Source: Sphagnum compactum (lineage: Eukaryota > Bryophyta > Sphagnopsida > Sphagnales). From it: a DNA stretch of 64,000 nt. This document shows positions 23,296 to 35,780 of the stretch, piece after piece (position 1 is the first letter of the stretch; each line of letters starts with the position of its first letter). The notes below the pieces were generated by a model. It searched no databases. It was given only the letters and a program-made list of their open reading frames with translations, and was not told the origin of the DNA. The stretch spans positions 868,001 through 932,000 of the forward strand of contig OZ234497.1 of NCBI GenBank assembly GCA_965153455.1, in the 5' to 3' direction. Made by a program: the position numbers and the translations under genes.

Positions 23296-26200
23296 CCTCC
23301 TCAAAAGGTTAGTTGGGTTGTGTTTGGAGGCTAGTAACTAGGATCCTGGTCATATCTCCATTGTTGGCATCAATAAGTATATTAAGATGGTAACACTTCA
23401 TTTCAGTGTTGCTAATATAGTCACATTGTGGTGCAACATGCTTGCTCCATGTATAGACTAACCATTATCTCTAGATGTGTGCATGACATGTTACTAGTTA
23501 GTAAATCACGCTAAACATTAATATGAGCTTCCTGTGAGATTACAAGGCGATGAGAATTGCATATGTGCAAACCTGACATTTGTACACAAAATGAAAACAT
23601 GCTGCATTTGATACTTGTTGGTTGCACTTGCAAATTATGCAAGTACCATTGCTCTGTTTTAGGGATTGTGAAGTGGAAATTGAAGTGGTGGCTTTTTCAG
23701 AATCCTTTGAGTATATCTATAGTTGCTAATAGTTGTCTACATGTCAATATTGTCACTCATAAACTTATGGCATGGTTTGCAGTCATGAAGTTGTGCATGT
23801 GACTCCTTCATGCATTTTAGGAGTGATTGAAGGTCTCACAATATGCTCCATATGATCCAATTGTCACTCATGCAAAATATGAGTTTTGCAAATGTTTTGC
23901 AAGGTGGAATATACGTGTTCATTATAGTAACATGGCAGAACAGAAGCCGTTATTTAGTATAAAAATATATCAGTTCGTAGAAGAAAACATTGAAGTTGAT
24001 GAAGGCAAATGGAATGGATTTGACCCCCAATGGAACCACATTTGGAAATATAACCTCTGAAAAGAAGAGAAAAATGGATTGATATTTTTGGGGTTTCTGC
24101 TACATGTTATGATATTGTGAATTGACATCTTTAACTGGATTATAGATCAAGTCGATGTTTTAACATTTTGTCATAAGAACAAACAAGGAATAAAGTCATA
24201 ATTGGAGTTTCATCATGACATTAACAAAACAAAATTGAATTTTCTAAAAGTCTATAAGGATATTTCAGGGTGAAGGGGTGTATGTTGCTGGATGTTGAGA
24301 TGTGATAGACGGGTTTATCTTTCTTTAGATGTCTAGTTGCATGTTTGATTGATAGCAAATCACTAAGTTTGAGTGTAGGACCTAAGTGTGGAGTAGGGCT
24401 GCTGTAATTGAAAGTCCCTTTACCTACTCTGGAGCTTATTCTGTTGAAACAAGAAGGGCTCATTTTCAGTAATATAAAGCACTAGGAGATTTTATCGTTA
24501 TCTCAAAGCTTGCAATAAACTTAATTTTGTTTGACATAGTAACCTTATTTATTCATCACATATCAAACATTTTGGTTCGTAATTTTGACTTGTAAATGGA
24601 CATTAATTTGATATGATTGAAGGGTTAGGTGAAAAGTTTAGGTCAGTCCATAGAGATTTTCAGGAGGAGATCTTGGGAAGTGGTGTGCGGGTGTTTAGGT
24701 GGCGAGACTTTGGTGGATGTTTGGTTGTTCTCTGATTCATGTGGACAATTAGAAGTTCTATGGAGACTTGTGTATGAGCAATTGTGGAGCAACTTGATGC
24801 ATCAGGTATCCATCTTTCACAAATACAAGACTCAATGAAGTCATGGGAGTTTTGTACCAATTGTTACAGAAAAGGAGGGAATTGGTATTAAATGAGAGAA
24901 GTTAGGTATTGGGTTAGTATTGAAGGAATTGGTTGGATGTCTAAAGTAAATTTTCACCAACTATGCATAGGGAGAACAAACCTTTGTAAGATATATGATA
25001 GTTTTAGCAATGTTAGTTTTGAAGCATGGAGAATCTAGTGGAGTCTCCGACTAATCTAATGGACTTGCTTGTGTATGCAAAGCAAGGCCTTCCCAACTAG
25101 TCTAATGGACTTGCTTGTGTATGCAAAGCAAGGCCTTCCCAATATTTAGAATATGGAGGTGGCAACTTGGAGTCGTTATTTTGGCTTCATTTAGATAGAA
25201 ATGGATAAGGAATAAAAGCTCAATTCCTAAAAGTCTTACTGTGGAGGTTTCTCTGCAATCCTGTATATTTGACCATCACAATGTCGATCTTCTGTTTTAT
25301 GTACCTGAACCTTGGTTGTTGTCCAACTGCCTTTGGAAATATGAGTTTTGAAAAAAGTCAAGGAAACTGAAATTAGTAAGCTTGGTTATCCATGTATGTG
25401 ACTGCTCTTGGACTCTAGGTGCTTTTATTGTAGATAGATCCTTTCAGTGCCCTATGTGACTAAACATGTAAGACAGTTTCCATGCTTATAGTAATCATGC
25501 CCCATCTCCACCCTCTAATGGCTGTTTCAGAAATGCGGATGCTCAAGTCTTATCATTCATTTTTTTCTTGATTGTCAATCAGCAAGGTTCTCCTAGATAA
25601 TAACATCAAGTAGACATGATTTTCCCTATTGACCACTACTGCTAGAACCAGAGAGTGAGGTTGATATCTATTCATTCTGGATTGCTTGCTGGTTCACATG
25701 TGGTACTCCTGGGAATGAATTGCACAGTACCGGCCAAAAGTTGGGTCATATTATTGTCCAGAAGATTTAAGCACCAGATTGACAATTCTTTTCTTGAACA
25801 ATACAAAAGAGGTTGATTAAGAAAAGAAAGCAAGAAAAGGTGACAGATAATCTTGATAATTTTAGTAGTCCTATGTGGTAGGTTTTGGGTGGATGTGCAG
25901 TATGGAGTACTGGTTATATTCTCATCAAACTGTGTTCTGTATGCGACATCTTCCATATTATAACATTTTGTTGGCTGATGCTTCTCTGCCTGCTTCTCAC
26001 TAGTGCTTTCTTTTCCTCACTCTCAAAAGTTTCTTCTAATTTGAAGACTGGAGTCCTTGCTGATCATCTTGCACTGAGCTTGGCAGTGAATGCCTTATTC
26101 TGAAACATCAGTATCAAGATCAAACAGTGTCTTGGGTCAAATGAAAGGATTACAGTCTAATATTAGTCTGGAAATAGAAAGGATTGTCTGTGTTTATCTG

Positions 26201-27612
26201 GAAACAGATACACGGGGGAATTTTCTCGGGTGAAAATCCCTTCAGTGGTTTGTATGAAATTTTTTTAGTTGTGGTGTGAGCCTTACAAGATTTGGGCATT
26301 GGAAGTTGTCAGATATGCATGGGACAGTATGTTCATAATTATGACGTGTTACCTGATCCTATTCTTCATGGTCTTTACTTTTCAGTAAGAAGCAGTTGGA
26401 AAGGAGTCATAGTCTGATAATTATTTCTGCTGCCTGGTACTATTCTTTCAGGCTTGATATTTTAATCTATTTGGCTTTCTGCTGCACTAATTTTTGAATG
26501 TGAGTTGAAGACTGTTTTGAGATCTTAATCTTTACCTCAAAAGCAAAGATAAAATGATCTCTTGTATCCTTTAATGGAGTTCAGGTTATGCAGTTTGCTT
26601 AATGCAATGATTCAAGGTGTGTGTATAAGTCTTAACTGTTTTTTATGCACATTACTCCCATTGAGAGGTAGATTACCATGGATGGTCAAGGCAAGCCACA
26701 AATCAGACTCTCAAGTTGCAGTCAGCAAGAAGCTGGGGCTCATTTGTTGTAGTTGTGTGCAAATTTCTGTGATCAGCATCTTTGCAAAGGTGGTGTGTGG
26801 GCAAATTACTGTCCTACGATCTCCTGCTTCTTATTTCGCAATGGAGGGAGTTAGGGCTGCCTTGCTGTGGCTACTGTCTTTTGAAATTTCCTCCCTTCTT
26901 CTTTCCACATCTTCCAATTGTCAATCTTCTAACACCATACCAATTGTTTCTACTTCTCCCAACAAGACATTAAATACTCATCAACACAATTTCTAAGCTA
27001 CTGACTCCTCATACCCACCAACTCCCTCCCACATACTTTATAGAATGCTTCAAAATGCATGAATCTCACAAACTTGAGTTCATAATCTTCCTCGCTCAAT
27101 TTCGTTTAGATGCAATCTCCTTCTAGGATCTCAAATCAAGCTTGTTAGCCTTCTTTCTTTCTCAGATGTGCTAAAACACTTGCTTCAAATTCTAAAGTAG
27201 AATGTCAGAACAACAAAATCAGTCCCAGTTCCTCTATATGTTGTTACTTCAAGGACACCCTTCAATCTCTTCCAAGAATGGCTTTCACCACACCAACACT
27301 CACATTGAATTTCCCACCACATTGAAGCATTCACATCTTTGAACTCCTTTTGCCGCAGGCCAGTCTTTAAAGGTCTTGGCACATCATCACCCTTGTCTTG
27401 AACTGCCATCACACTATGGACGTGGTTTGCAAAGTGTCTCTCTTCAAACCCCACCCTCTCAAACTTTGATATACCTCAAACCATTTCACTAATATGGTGG
27501 ATCCTATTCTCTTACCCTCCACTTTGCACAAGCTGCATAACCTTTTGATGTTTGAACTAGTGTAGTACTTACCTACAACTCTTTGAAGAGCTTGGAGGTT
27601 TCTTGTGCAACT
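23296..27612. other. no gene recognised
   Basis: Base composition is like the preceding exon-bearing stretch and less repetitive than the flanks, so untranslated or intronic sequence is possible. Short open frames (23557-24060 and 26562-26996 on +; 27185-27454 on -) show no family motif. The segment downstream of the VLIG-like gene stop (27613) should hold its 3' untranslated region; no poly(A) signal is confidently placed. Confidence 0.4.
25051..25142. repeat. 46-bp tandem duplication
   Basis: 25051-25096 and 25097-25142 are two nearly identical units containing 'tctaatggacttgcttgtgt' and 'aaagcaaggccttccc'. Confidence 0.9.
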
Positions 27613-30600
27613 TTAACTAGTTGATTTAATGATATTGTCTAGCTCGCAGCGTAGTGCCTTCAAATCATGATTCTTGTACTCTGAAGGGATGTTGCTGTTG
27701 ATCTTGCCAGATGGATATTTTGTGATAAGCTCCCTTTGGTAGTGAGCAAAAATGTGTTCTCTCACTTTAATGGGCCCAAGACCTTCAGTAGGAAGTTTCC
27801 AATCAGGATAATATTTCTCAAAATCTTTGTATCGCACAGTGATCTTTGTTTCAGGACTTCGACCGAATTTGAATGTTTCATCCAGAGCAACAGATTGAGA
27901 GCATGTTGTATGAACTAGCTCGTTGCTTATACTACAGCGCCAACCAGTGAGTCCTCCAGGCTGGTGCAATGTATTATGTTTTGCATAATGCCCCTTTGGA
28001 TGAACACATGTGAGTCGACAGTGAGGACATGTTTCTTCACATCGTTGTTTTGCAACTTCTGATGCACAATTGATCATTCTGTCTTTCACCATGCCTACCA
28101 ACTCTTCAATCTCCCAAGATGTGGGATTGATTTGGATTCCTCCAACTCCAGCACAAACATTCTTTGCAACTTCTTCGAAATCAATGACCTCTTCAGTTTT
28201 GGAATAAACATCAGAATTGTGCACAAGAGAGATGCTTTTAGCAAGTTCTGGAGACTTGACATCATTGGCAAGATTGCGTTTCAAACCCTCGATGAATTTG
28301 GTTGATTTGAAGCGATCATTTGAACTTTGTGTTAAAATATTTGCAGACTTGATGGCCTCTTGGATGGATTTCACAAAGCGTTTCCAAAGAATATTTTCTT
28401 GGCTCTGCTCTTTTTGAATTGCTATTTGTATCAATTCATGTAAAATCCTTCTGTAATGTAGTGCACCATCTCCTACGCATTGGAGAAGTTCATGTGTCTT
28501 CTTCACCTCCATAAGTTCCACCAAGTGCAAATCAAGATGCGCCCTCATTATCTTCCAATTGCACACCCAAGCCTCATCTTGTAACTTGTCAGCAATTTTA
28601 TTTGATAGTAAAATCTTGAAAGAGTCCACCAATTTGCTGTCCAAAAGGTTTAGCACCTCATGAGATAACATGATTGTTCCTCCCACCCGATTTGCACAAT
28701 TTTTGAAAAACCTCCAAAGTTGGTTCTGTTCTGCCTCCAACCTTTTTGCCACATTGTGATCCTTGTCCCATTTTTTGAATAACTTTCAACTTTCGGGTGA
28801 GCATACCTTGAGCTTTTGTATGCATAGAATGTCGTTCCTTTCTTGATTTAACATCCTCTAACAACCTCTCAGTGGTATTAATCACCTTTAACACTAGGTG
28901 ATCTGCATATTGTTTAGCATCTTGTAGATAACTTTCCACCTTGGATGTCAATTCCTTCTCAATATCAAGCTTTCTATGAAGATTACACAATGCGCCCACA
29001 ACTTGGTGATAAATTGAAGGCTTCCGATTGACGTCATTGCCCTCAATCATTTCATCATCATTTTTGATCAAATCGAAATTATATTGTCGACCAATCTGCT
29101 GACGATACATATCAAGGACTTTTTGAGGTACCTGTGGCTCCAATGGTGGGTGGCGAGATACAGCATTATACAACTTTTTTGTGAAAAGTTCTTCAAAACG
29201 TTCCTTCATTTTTCTTTCTCGATCACCTTCTGAAGTTTTATCAAACTGGTACACTTGAACATGTGACTCAATTTCCTTCTTGATCTCATTGTTGTAGTCT
29301 TCTACAACTTTGTCAAACTTGAAGACGCTATCAATTAATTGTTGAAGTTGGCCATTCCAATGTCTTTCTTGGTCCAAGCGAAAATTGTCCCATTGTTTTG
29401 TTTCTTCAACCATCCATCTCTGGCCTTGCCTTTCTTCAAGAAGCTTTCCCACGTTGTCTTGCTCATTGGCAATTGTTTCTTCCATGTTCTGTCTGAAGAT
29501 GTTCCACCAATAGTCGAAGGATTCTTCAAGATTCTTCTCCGCTTGGAGTTTCCTTTCTAGGATTTCAAACTCCTCCACATATTTCTTTCCCACACGTTGT
29601 TGGTGAAGCAACAATTTGGCTCGGAGGTCATTATAGTACATGTACTCAATACGATTCAAAAACCCTAGTTCAAAATCCGCAGTTTCAATGCAATTCCAAA
29701 CTAGTTCCAAATACTGTCTCCACTCCACAAGCCCATGACTCTCCCAACGCCCGTCCTTCGATACACGGTTGTGAATGTAATTTCGCAACGCAACAACATT
29801 TGTGCCATAATCCCAATCAGGAATGTCCAGTGGTGGTACAGTACCCTTCTTCAAATTCCCAAAATACTTCACATCACTCTTCTCCTCTTGCACATTAATT
29901 TGGAATTTGTTGAGTGAGTCGATCATGGTGGACTGAGAGACTACAACTGGATGAGCATCTCGAATGGAAGGTTCTGATGAGCTTTCCTCATCTATCCCAT
30001 AAATTCTCGTGTTTGCAACTTCAAATGCTGCTCCTCTCAAGTCTTCTTGAAGCTTTCGTTGGTTCTTCTGCAACTTTTTAACATCATTTGTGTCGACACT
30101 CCTATATACAAAAAATAGCTTTGCTTGCATCCACCCTCCACGCTCCTCTGCCATAGCAGATCCTTTGAACGCTAACATCACCATGGGCAATACTTCTTTC
30201 AGCCCATTGTCTTCTTCGTTTGTGACCATTACAATACAAGCATCTGCTGGAAGAACAGCAAAAGTTGCCAGTCGATTGTCATGTAACGCCGCATCCTTCG
30301 TGCCGGAAAACTCTGGGGCTCTTATTCCCTCTGTATCTAGTAGTAGCACATAATCATATTCTGGCCACTCTGACTTGACAAGCTGAAGGTAGACCCCACG
30401 AGTACACTGACCAGCACTAGTCTTGAGTTGTGTACCAAACATCAGGTTTAGCAAAGTGGATTTACCGCTGCTTTGCAATCCGACGACGCTCAAGACAAAT
30501 ACCTTGGGCTTGCGCTTTAGGTGATCACTTAGCGTAGTATCCAACTCGGTCAAGACTGTGTCCACCCACAACTTGTGAAACATGGCTGCATCTCCATCTA

Positions 30601-33600
30601 AAATTTCAAGTGGGAAGCCATCCAACAAGTGGTGAGCAGCCCGCCTTGGGATTTGCTTCTTGGAGGGGTCTGTGGTGAATATATGGCTCAACTCTCGCCA
30701 TAGGTGCTCCAATCCCAACATCCGATCTACATGTTCTTGTTTAGCAATTCGGTACTTGTCCTTCAACTGAGAATCTCCCAGGTTCTGTTGGAACTTCTCA
30801 AAAGCGACATTAACCTTGTCAGTAGCCTTCTTAAGGCTAGGCTGCAGCTTCTTGTCTATTGATAGTTGGAAGTGCACAATTCCAATCTGTCGTTTTACAC
30901 GCTGGTGTTCTGAAAGCAATCCGATAAATAGTTGAAGGATTGGCAGTTTCAGTTGATCATTTGCAACCTCAGGGGTTGTCTTCTTATGGACAAAGTCTAC
31001 CTTATGTCCGCTTTGCCGCAACAACTGAACATGAGTATGTGCTTCCGTGGCAAAGCTTTTCTGCAACTTGAGAGAATCCCTTACACCTTCAAGTTGAGTC
31101 GCTTCAATGTCTGTAACATTGGAAATGGATGTCTGCTGATTCAACGGGCGAATTTGACTTAGGCACTCTTCCAAAGTTTTGCCTCCCCCACTCCTGCCTT
31201 TGAAGCTCTTCAATCTGAACATTAGGTACTTGGCTATGTCCCCCGTCAAGTCCTTAAATGAACCGCACATATGTTGGACATTGTCCTTGTTGCTACGGGA
31301 CCTCATTGTTGAATTGATATTCCAGTAGAGCACATCTGCAACATCGTGATGCCATCCACTCCACCGAAGAACCCTTGGTTTTTGATCTGGCTCTGTTTCC
31401 ACGATGACGATATCTGCAAACTTCTGTAAAAACTTTTCCAGTCGACTGTGAGGCCCCCAAACACAAAGCACAAGGCACGGCATGTGCTTCAAGATTTGAT
31501 CATTCGGTTTTGCCAAAAAGCCAACTCCAAGCTCAGCTATGGGCCCATCTCCAATGTCACTCTTGCTGTACTTACTCACAAAATGGCAATTCATTATTTC
31601 ACTCGCCATGTCTGCACTCTCACGACGAGATGGGTCGTCTCTGTTCGAAACAAAAACTACGCGGGGCAAATTTCTGTCCTCACCTATTGACAAAATTTCC
31701 TGGTTCGCTAACTTTACTTGCACAAAGTTAAGAGCTTCTACGAGATGGCTGAAGCCCCTAACAAAGTTTGGATGAGTCTCAGGAGGAATGTAGTAGGTGT
31801 TGACGTGTGGAACGACAAGTGGCACAGAAAATCGTTGCTCAAGTAACAACTGGAGTAGCGCAATTTGGGCAAGTAAGTCCGAACTGATCAACAGCTCCAC
31901 CAAAATCTCAAGCGGCCCCAGGGAATCAGGGGCACCGTCGTTCGTGGTTACCCCAAACTTATCGCACTCGTTGTCATAGTTGCCCGCATTAGAGCTTGCA
32001 AAAAAATCCTCGTCATCATCAGGCTCGCTGTTGGACGAAGTTGGTTGGTTCAATCTTGTTGATTCAAACGGCTCCATTCGGTGCCTTAGGCAGTCCATCA
32101 TCCTTCCATGTCTATGCTCAAAGCCCTTCAATGGCCGATCAACGAGGACATCACCATTATACGTGTATTCAGTCTTGTGATCCACGTTATATGGTGGTAC
32201 TGCTAAAGAAAATGGAGTAACTGATGTCCGCTCTGAGAAGAACAATTCAGCACATACACAAAGGGAGATTAGGCTAAGAAACATCCTTCTAACGTGCACA
32301 TTCGGAATATAAGCCAAAGTCAAGAATAGTTGGAATTTTTAGTGGTCATTACCGACTGCATCTCTACATTTTGCCATCCAAACATTCATTACGAAAGAAA
32401 GAATGATCTATCAAGTATCTCTTTAGGCGCAAGTACCTTCAGGCGGTAAGATTTCTCTCGGCATGGACTGAGCGCTGTCGGAAGCATCCTGTAGCTCCAA
32501 GATCATGCTTTCCACTTGTTGTTTTGTCACGTATTCCATTTCGCAATCTCCACTTCCATTGAAACCATGCTTCACGATCACCTTCTTCACTGCTGCATTC
32601 GTGTCCTGACCTAAGCATGCTTTAATGGCTGTCACCACACCAGTGGTCAAACCAGAGTTGCAATTTGCTACCAGGTCTCTCAGACGCTTTACTAACTGGA
32701 TACGTGTTAAATACTCCACAGGATGAAAGGGCATTGTGAGCTCTGGTGCGACAGGATCAACGTCTTGGAGTAAAACTCTCACTGGTTCTTGTAAGGAGAC
32801 ATTTGCTTCTATCAACAAAAGTTGCACTTCTTTGCTGATCAATTGTCGCACAAGCTTCTTTGCTATGTCCATTTCAGGGTCCGTTGATTGCGCGATATAG
32901 AGCAACAACTTCTCAAAGTCAGGATGTTCAAATAACAGCACCCTAGGATCCCAATTGGAAGGCTGATCTACTGAATCCATGATCCCGCTTGATGAAGTGA
33001 CCCAGACTTCTGCAAGAATCTTTTCTGCATCTCGAGGATTAGATGAAGGGGATGTTGCCACATCGTGGAATCTAGCGATTACATCGAGCCTAGATTTCAG
33101 CCTTGCAATCGCCTCGTCTTTGTTAACAGGTGGTGAATTTGACGAGTTGAACCTGTTAGATCTGGCGTCGTAGGAGCTTACGAGCAGTTCATGGAGTCTG
33201 GCATTGGTGGGGGCTTCGCTTTCAATGGATCTCTGCCAGGCCTCGCGGAGCATGTTTCGGGGTTTTTGAAGATCCTCCAAATCTCCAAACGGATCGATCT
33301 CCCAGACAGGCACAAGCATAGCTTCTTCATCATGGTCGATGACGTACCAATTAGAGCGATCCTCCAACTTAGTCTTAAATTCGCTTTCGTCTGTTGTGTG
33401 AGGACCAAGTGCAATGACAACCGTTCCCATCGTCGCCCGCTGGTTCGTGATCCGTTCGCTAGAGGAAGAAGCCGCTTCATGGATATTCGTAACCTTTACA
33501 CCAGCATGGAATCCCATGTACCCAAATTTGACTCCAGCGTTCAGATTTGTGGCAGCTGTCTCTAGCAAGGTTTCTAGTTTTATCGCTGACTGTGCCTCAA

Positions 33601-34150
33601 TGGTGACACCTTGCAAAAGCACTCCACCGACGTGATATCTACCAGTTGAGACATGTGAATTGTAGTTGCGCAGAAAAATCTTTGCATCGGCGGGAGTTCG
33701 CAGGCGACGTAAATCCTCTATAGCTTCTTCACTCAACCGCATCTGATCCCGCGGAATATTGAATGACGCTTTTGGATAATACCAACATTGCAACTGGCAT
33801 GCCTCAGTGGATAATTCATCCAAAAGAATCTTCTTTTCTTCTCTTTTGTTCCTCTCCCATGCTAGAGACAAACTATCAACAACGAGGCCACCTAGGGACG
33901 CTGAAACAGTGACTGCAGGACTCCACCCAGACTTCTTCACACTGTCGCAAAAACGCCGGCTGCTTTCAATAGTGGAGAAAGAAAGTGTCTCCATCTTGAA
34001 TTCCTGACCGGGACCTATGAGTTTACAATTCGTAGGCTTGCAAAGCAATTGCTTTGAAGCTCGCCTCCCACCATCGCCGCTACCGAGATGAATTCCACAC
34101 AGAGCTAACCCAGAGCTGGCTCTTGTGATTAGCTCTTCGTCCTCCATCAT
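27613..34150 (-). CDS. very large GTPase of the VLIG/GVIN type (one intron, one frame break)
   Basis: The predicted product is about 2,100 residues, close to animal very large inducible GTPases (about 2,400), which are cytosolic/nuclear dynamin-related GTPases linked to interferon responses. The plant role is unknown.

Start: tandem ATGs at 34150 and 34147; an upstream open extension has no ATG and is not needed. Exon 1 (34150-32437) carries a MACPF-like core NYNSHVSTGRYHVGGVL at about residues 162-178, similar to the N-terminal part of VLIGs. The 204-bp intron (donor GAAG|GTACTT, acceptor TTCTCAG|AG) keeps phase 1. Exon 2 (from 32232) carries GPLEILVELLISSDLLAQ (VLIG 'PLD' segment), LLDGFPLEILDGDA, P-loop GLQSSGKST (~1156), LLLDTEG (~1204) and a long charged helical region. 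At the A6 run 28771-28776 the frame moves by one; removing one A joins it to a C-terminal part with CPHCRLTCVHPKGHYAKH, the Cys/His pattern seen near VLIG C termini. Stop at 27613-27615.

The break may be a sequencing or assembly error or a real mutation. Confidence 0.85.
28771..28776 (-). other. single-base frame break at an A6 homopolymer
   Basis: Upstream frame reads KLKVIQKMGQGSQ and then 35 unrelated residues to a stop. The +1 frame reads KWDKDHNVAKRLEAEQNQLW and continues for nearly 390 codons with VLIG-like features. Deleting one A restores continuity. No intron with good splice sites explains it, and the sequence does not fit the usual X-XXY-YYZ slippery form. Confidence 0.75.
32233..32436 (-). 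other. intron of the VLIG-like gene
   Basis: Placed from donor GAAG|GTACTT and acceptor TTGTTCTTCTCAG|AGCGG. It removes the stop codon that follows LPPEG and joins E571 to ERTSVTPF without a frame change. The decayed copy at 63.1-63.25 kb retains the first ~100 bases of this intron, which shows that the copy came from genomic DNA. The position is inferred from sequence only. Confidence 0.7.
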
Positions 34151-34244
34151 AAGAGTAGAATCTGACTTCCCTAACAATGGTTTCTTGACCGTCGATACAT
34201 TACATATGGACCTTAGAATTCAAGCTGAACTGCGTCTTTCAGGC

Positions 34245-35130
34245 ATGGAAAACAAACTACACCTCACAACAAGATCTATACTTAAGGAACTACGTTTCAG
34301 AATCAAAGACTCAGGTTTAAAGCAGGTAAGCAAGCTCACATTGCTTCAGACGGCAAGGTAATAACGATTCACAGTGAGTTGCGAGGCTTAAGTTCTCCTT
34401 CTGCAAGTGATGAAAAAGATGAACTACACAGCACAAGTAAATGAACAGAACATATACGTTTGACAATCAAAGACCTCAATAATGACTCAGGTTCCTCTAG
34501 CTGGCAAACAACATCACACCGATTCAGATGGCCAAGTAATCATGATGAATTGTAGATGTATGTTCTCCTTTTCCAAGCGATAAAAAAAGATAAACTACAC
34601 GACACAAGTAAAATAATAGGACAGATACTTTTGAAAATCAGAGACTCGAGTTTCTCTAGTTGGCAAGCAAAATCACACTGCTTCAGACGACCAGGTAATC
34701 ATGCGGGGCTTAAGTTCTCCTTGTCCAAGTGATGAACAACATTAGTTACATGGTAGAGGTTTCTTTTTAGAAGTTTTTTTTTAAAAATAGATGCATTCGA
34801 CAAACATATTGATAAGGACTCGGGTTTCTCTAGTTGGCGAACAATATCAAATATTGTCGTGCCTCACAAGCGAAGAACTCAACTTGACTCAAACTTCCAG
34901 GTAAAGATGATGAACAGAAAGGAATGAGGTTCCAATGTACACAAGTTGAACAGAGCAACGACACTTCACAATTAATAGAACGACTAAGACTTCCGAAAAA
35001 CACAATATTGGTTGCACTTCACAGTCGGAGAACACCAGCTACACTCAGATTCCCAAAAACCGAACTAAACATGATGAATTGCGCTTTCACAGATGAACTC
35101 AAGGACGAGGCCTCACAGGTAAGAAGATCG
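34245..35130. repeat. ~170-bp tandem repeats in the VLIG-like gene leader
   Basis: Three clear units start near 34248, 34420 and 34592. Each has 'aactacac..cacaagta', 'tcaaagactc', 'tctagttggcaa', 'acattgcttcagac' and 'gcttaagttctcct'; more diverged words continue to about 35120. They occupy the interval between the proposed TATA box and the ATG. The inverted pseudogene copy begins just inside the first unit. Confidence 0.7.
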
Positions 35131-35174
35131 ATTGCACTCAAACGTCACAATAAAACCCTGAACGAAGCAAAGCT

Positions 35175-35243
35175 GATTTATAGTGGAGCGCAGACCCCGT
35201 AGTCTTAGACTGTGGCACATGTGACGTGTCATCAGCTCATTGG
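35175..35243 (-). promoter_or_regulatory. proposed promoter of the VLIG-like gene
   Basis: On the - strand: CCAAT (35243-35239), then GACACGTCA (35230-35222; ACGTG core as in G-box/ABRE-type sites), then TATAAATC (35182-35175). The CCAAT-TATA spacing (about 57 bp) is typical. Transcription would begin near 35145-35150, giving a leader of about 1 kb that includes the tandem repeats unless introns remove them. This is motif-based inference. Confidence 0.45.
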
Positions 35244-35297
35244 CTGTCCGAATGCGTGAGCTACAGGTTAAGATTAAGGTAACTCCTCACACTTTCG

Positions 35298-35361
35298 GCA
35301 TTCCCGACAAAAGTAGCCTAGGCAAGTTGTAATGAAGCCTAGCTCAGCATTTGGGAATGCC
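35298..35361. repeat. foldback hairpin remnant (GGCATTCCC family)
   Basis: GGCATTCCC at 35298-35306 pairs with GGGAATGCC at 35353-35361. 'agcctaggc' and 'gcctagct' pair inside. Confidence 0.45.
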
Positions 35362-35405
35362 CCGCCAGTGGGCTGGAAACCAACATATTGAATGTGGCCA
35401 ATTAG

Positions 35406-35780
35406 GGCCACAGTGAACTGGCACCCACCAGCACACCATCCACTGGATGCCTGTTATTAGTCAGTTGTGAATGGACCTCAACCAAGTTAATATTTGGTTT
35501 CACCTTGGTAACCAATTCTGTAGGAAATAGGCCTCATATATGGGTAGATAGGTAAGAAAATAGGTAACTACTAGATAATTAGATGGTTTATACATAGGTA
35601 AGGGCTGTTTTTACTACCTACCTACTAATAACTCACAAGCAGGTTGTTAGTAGCTAGGTAGAGAAAAAAAAATACTGCGACTAACAACTATGGTTAGCTA
35701 GGGAACTGGAACCCAACAGAAAACTGTTTCCTGACCACTTACCATTCATGGTGCACAAGTGGGGCTGGTTCACTGTGGCC
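35406..35780. mobile_element. TIR element, GTGAACCAGCACCCACCA family
   Basis: The left terminus GGCCACAGTGAACTGGCACC pairs with the right terminus GGCTGGTTCACTGTGGCC; pairing continues about 35 bp inward (CACACCAT / ATGGTGCA). The interior 'gttagctagggaactgg' and 'tttcctgaccacttaccat' matches 13229-13577. TTACCTAC-like words fill the middle. Confidence 0.65.

Noticed and set aside
28771-28776. Programmed ribosomal frameshift in the VLIG-like gene
   Set aside because: The bases do not form a standard slippery heptamer for the needed +1 shift, and no such shift is known in this family; an indel or error is simpler.
34151-34177. Upstream extension of the VLIG-like start
   Set aside because: It begins at a TTG, not an ATG; the ATG pair at 34150/34147 is kept in the pseudogene copy and fits a eukaryotic start.
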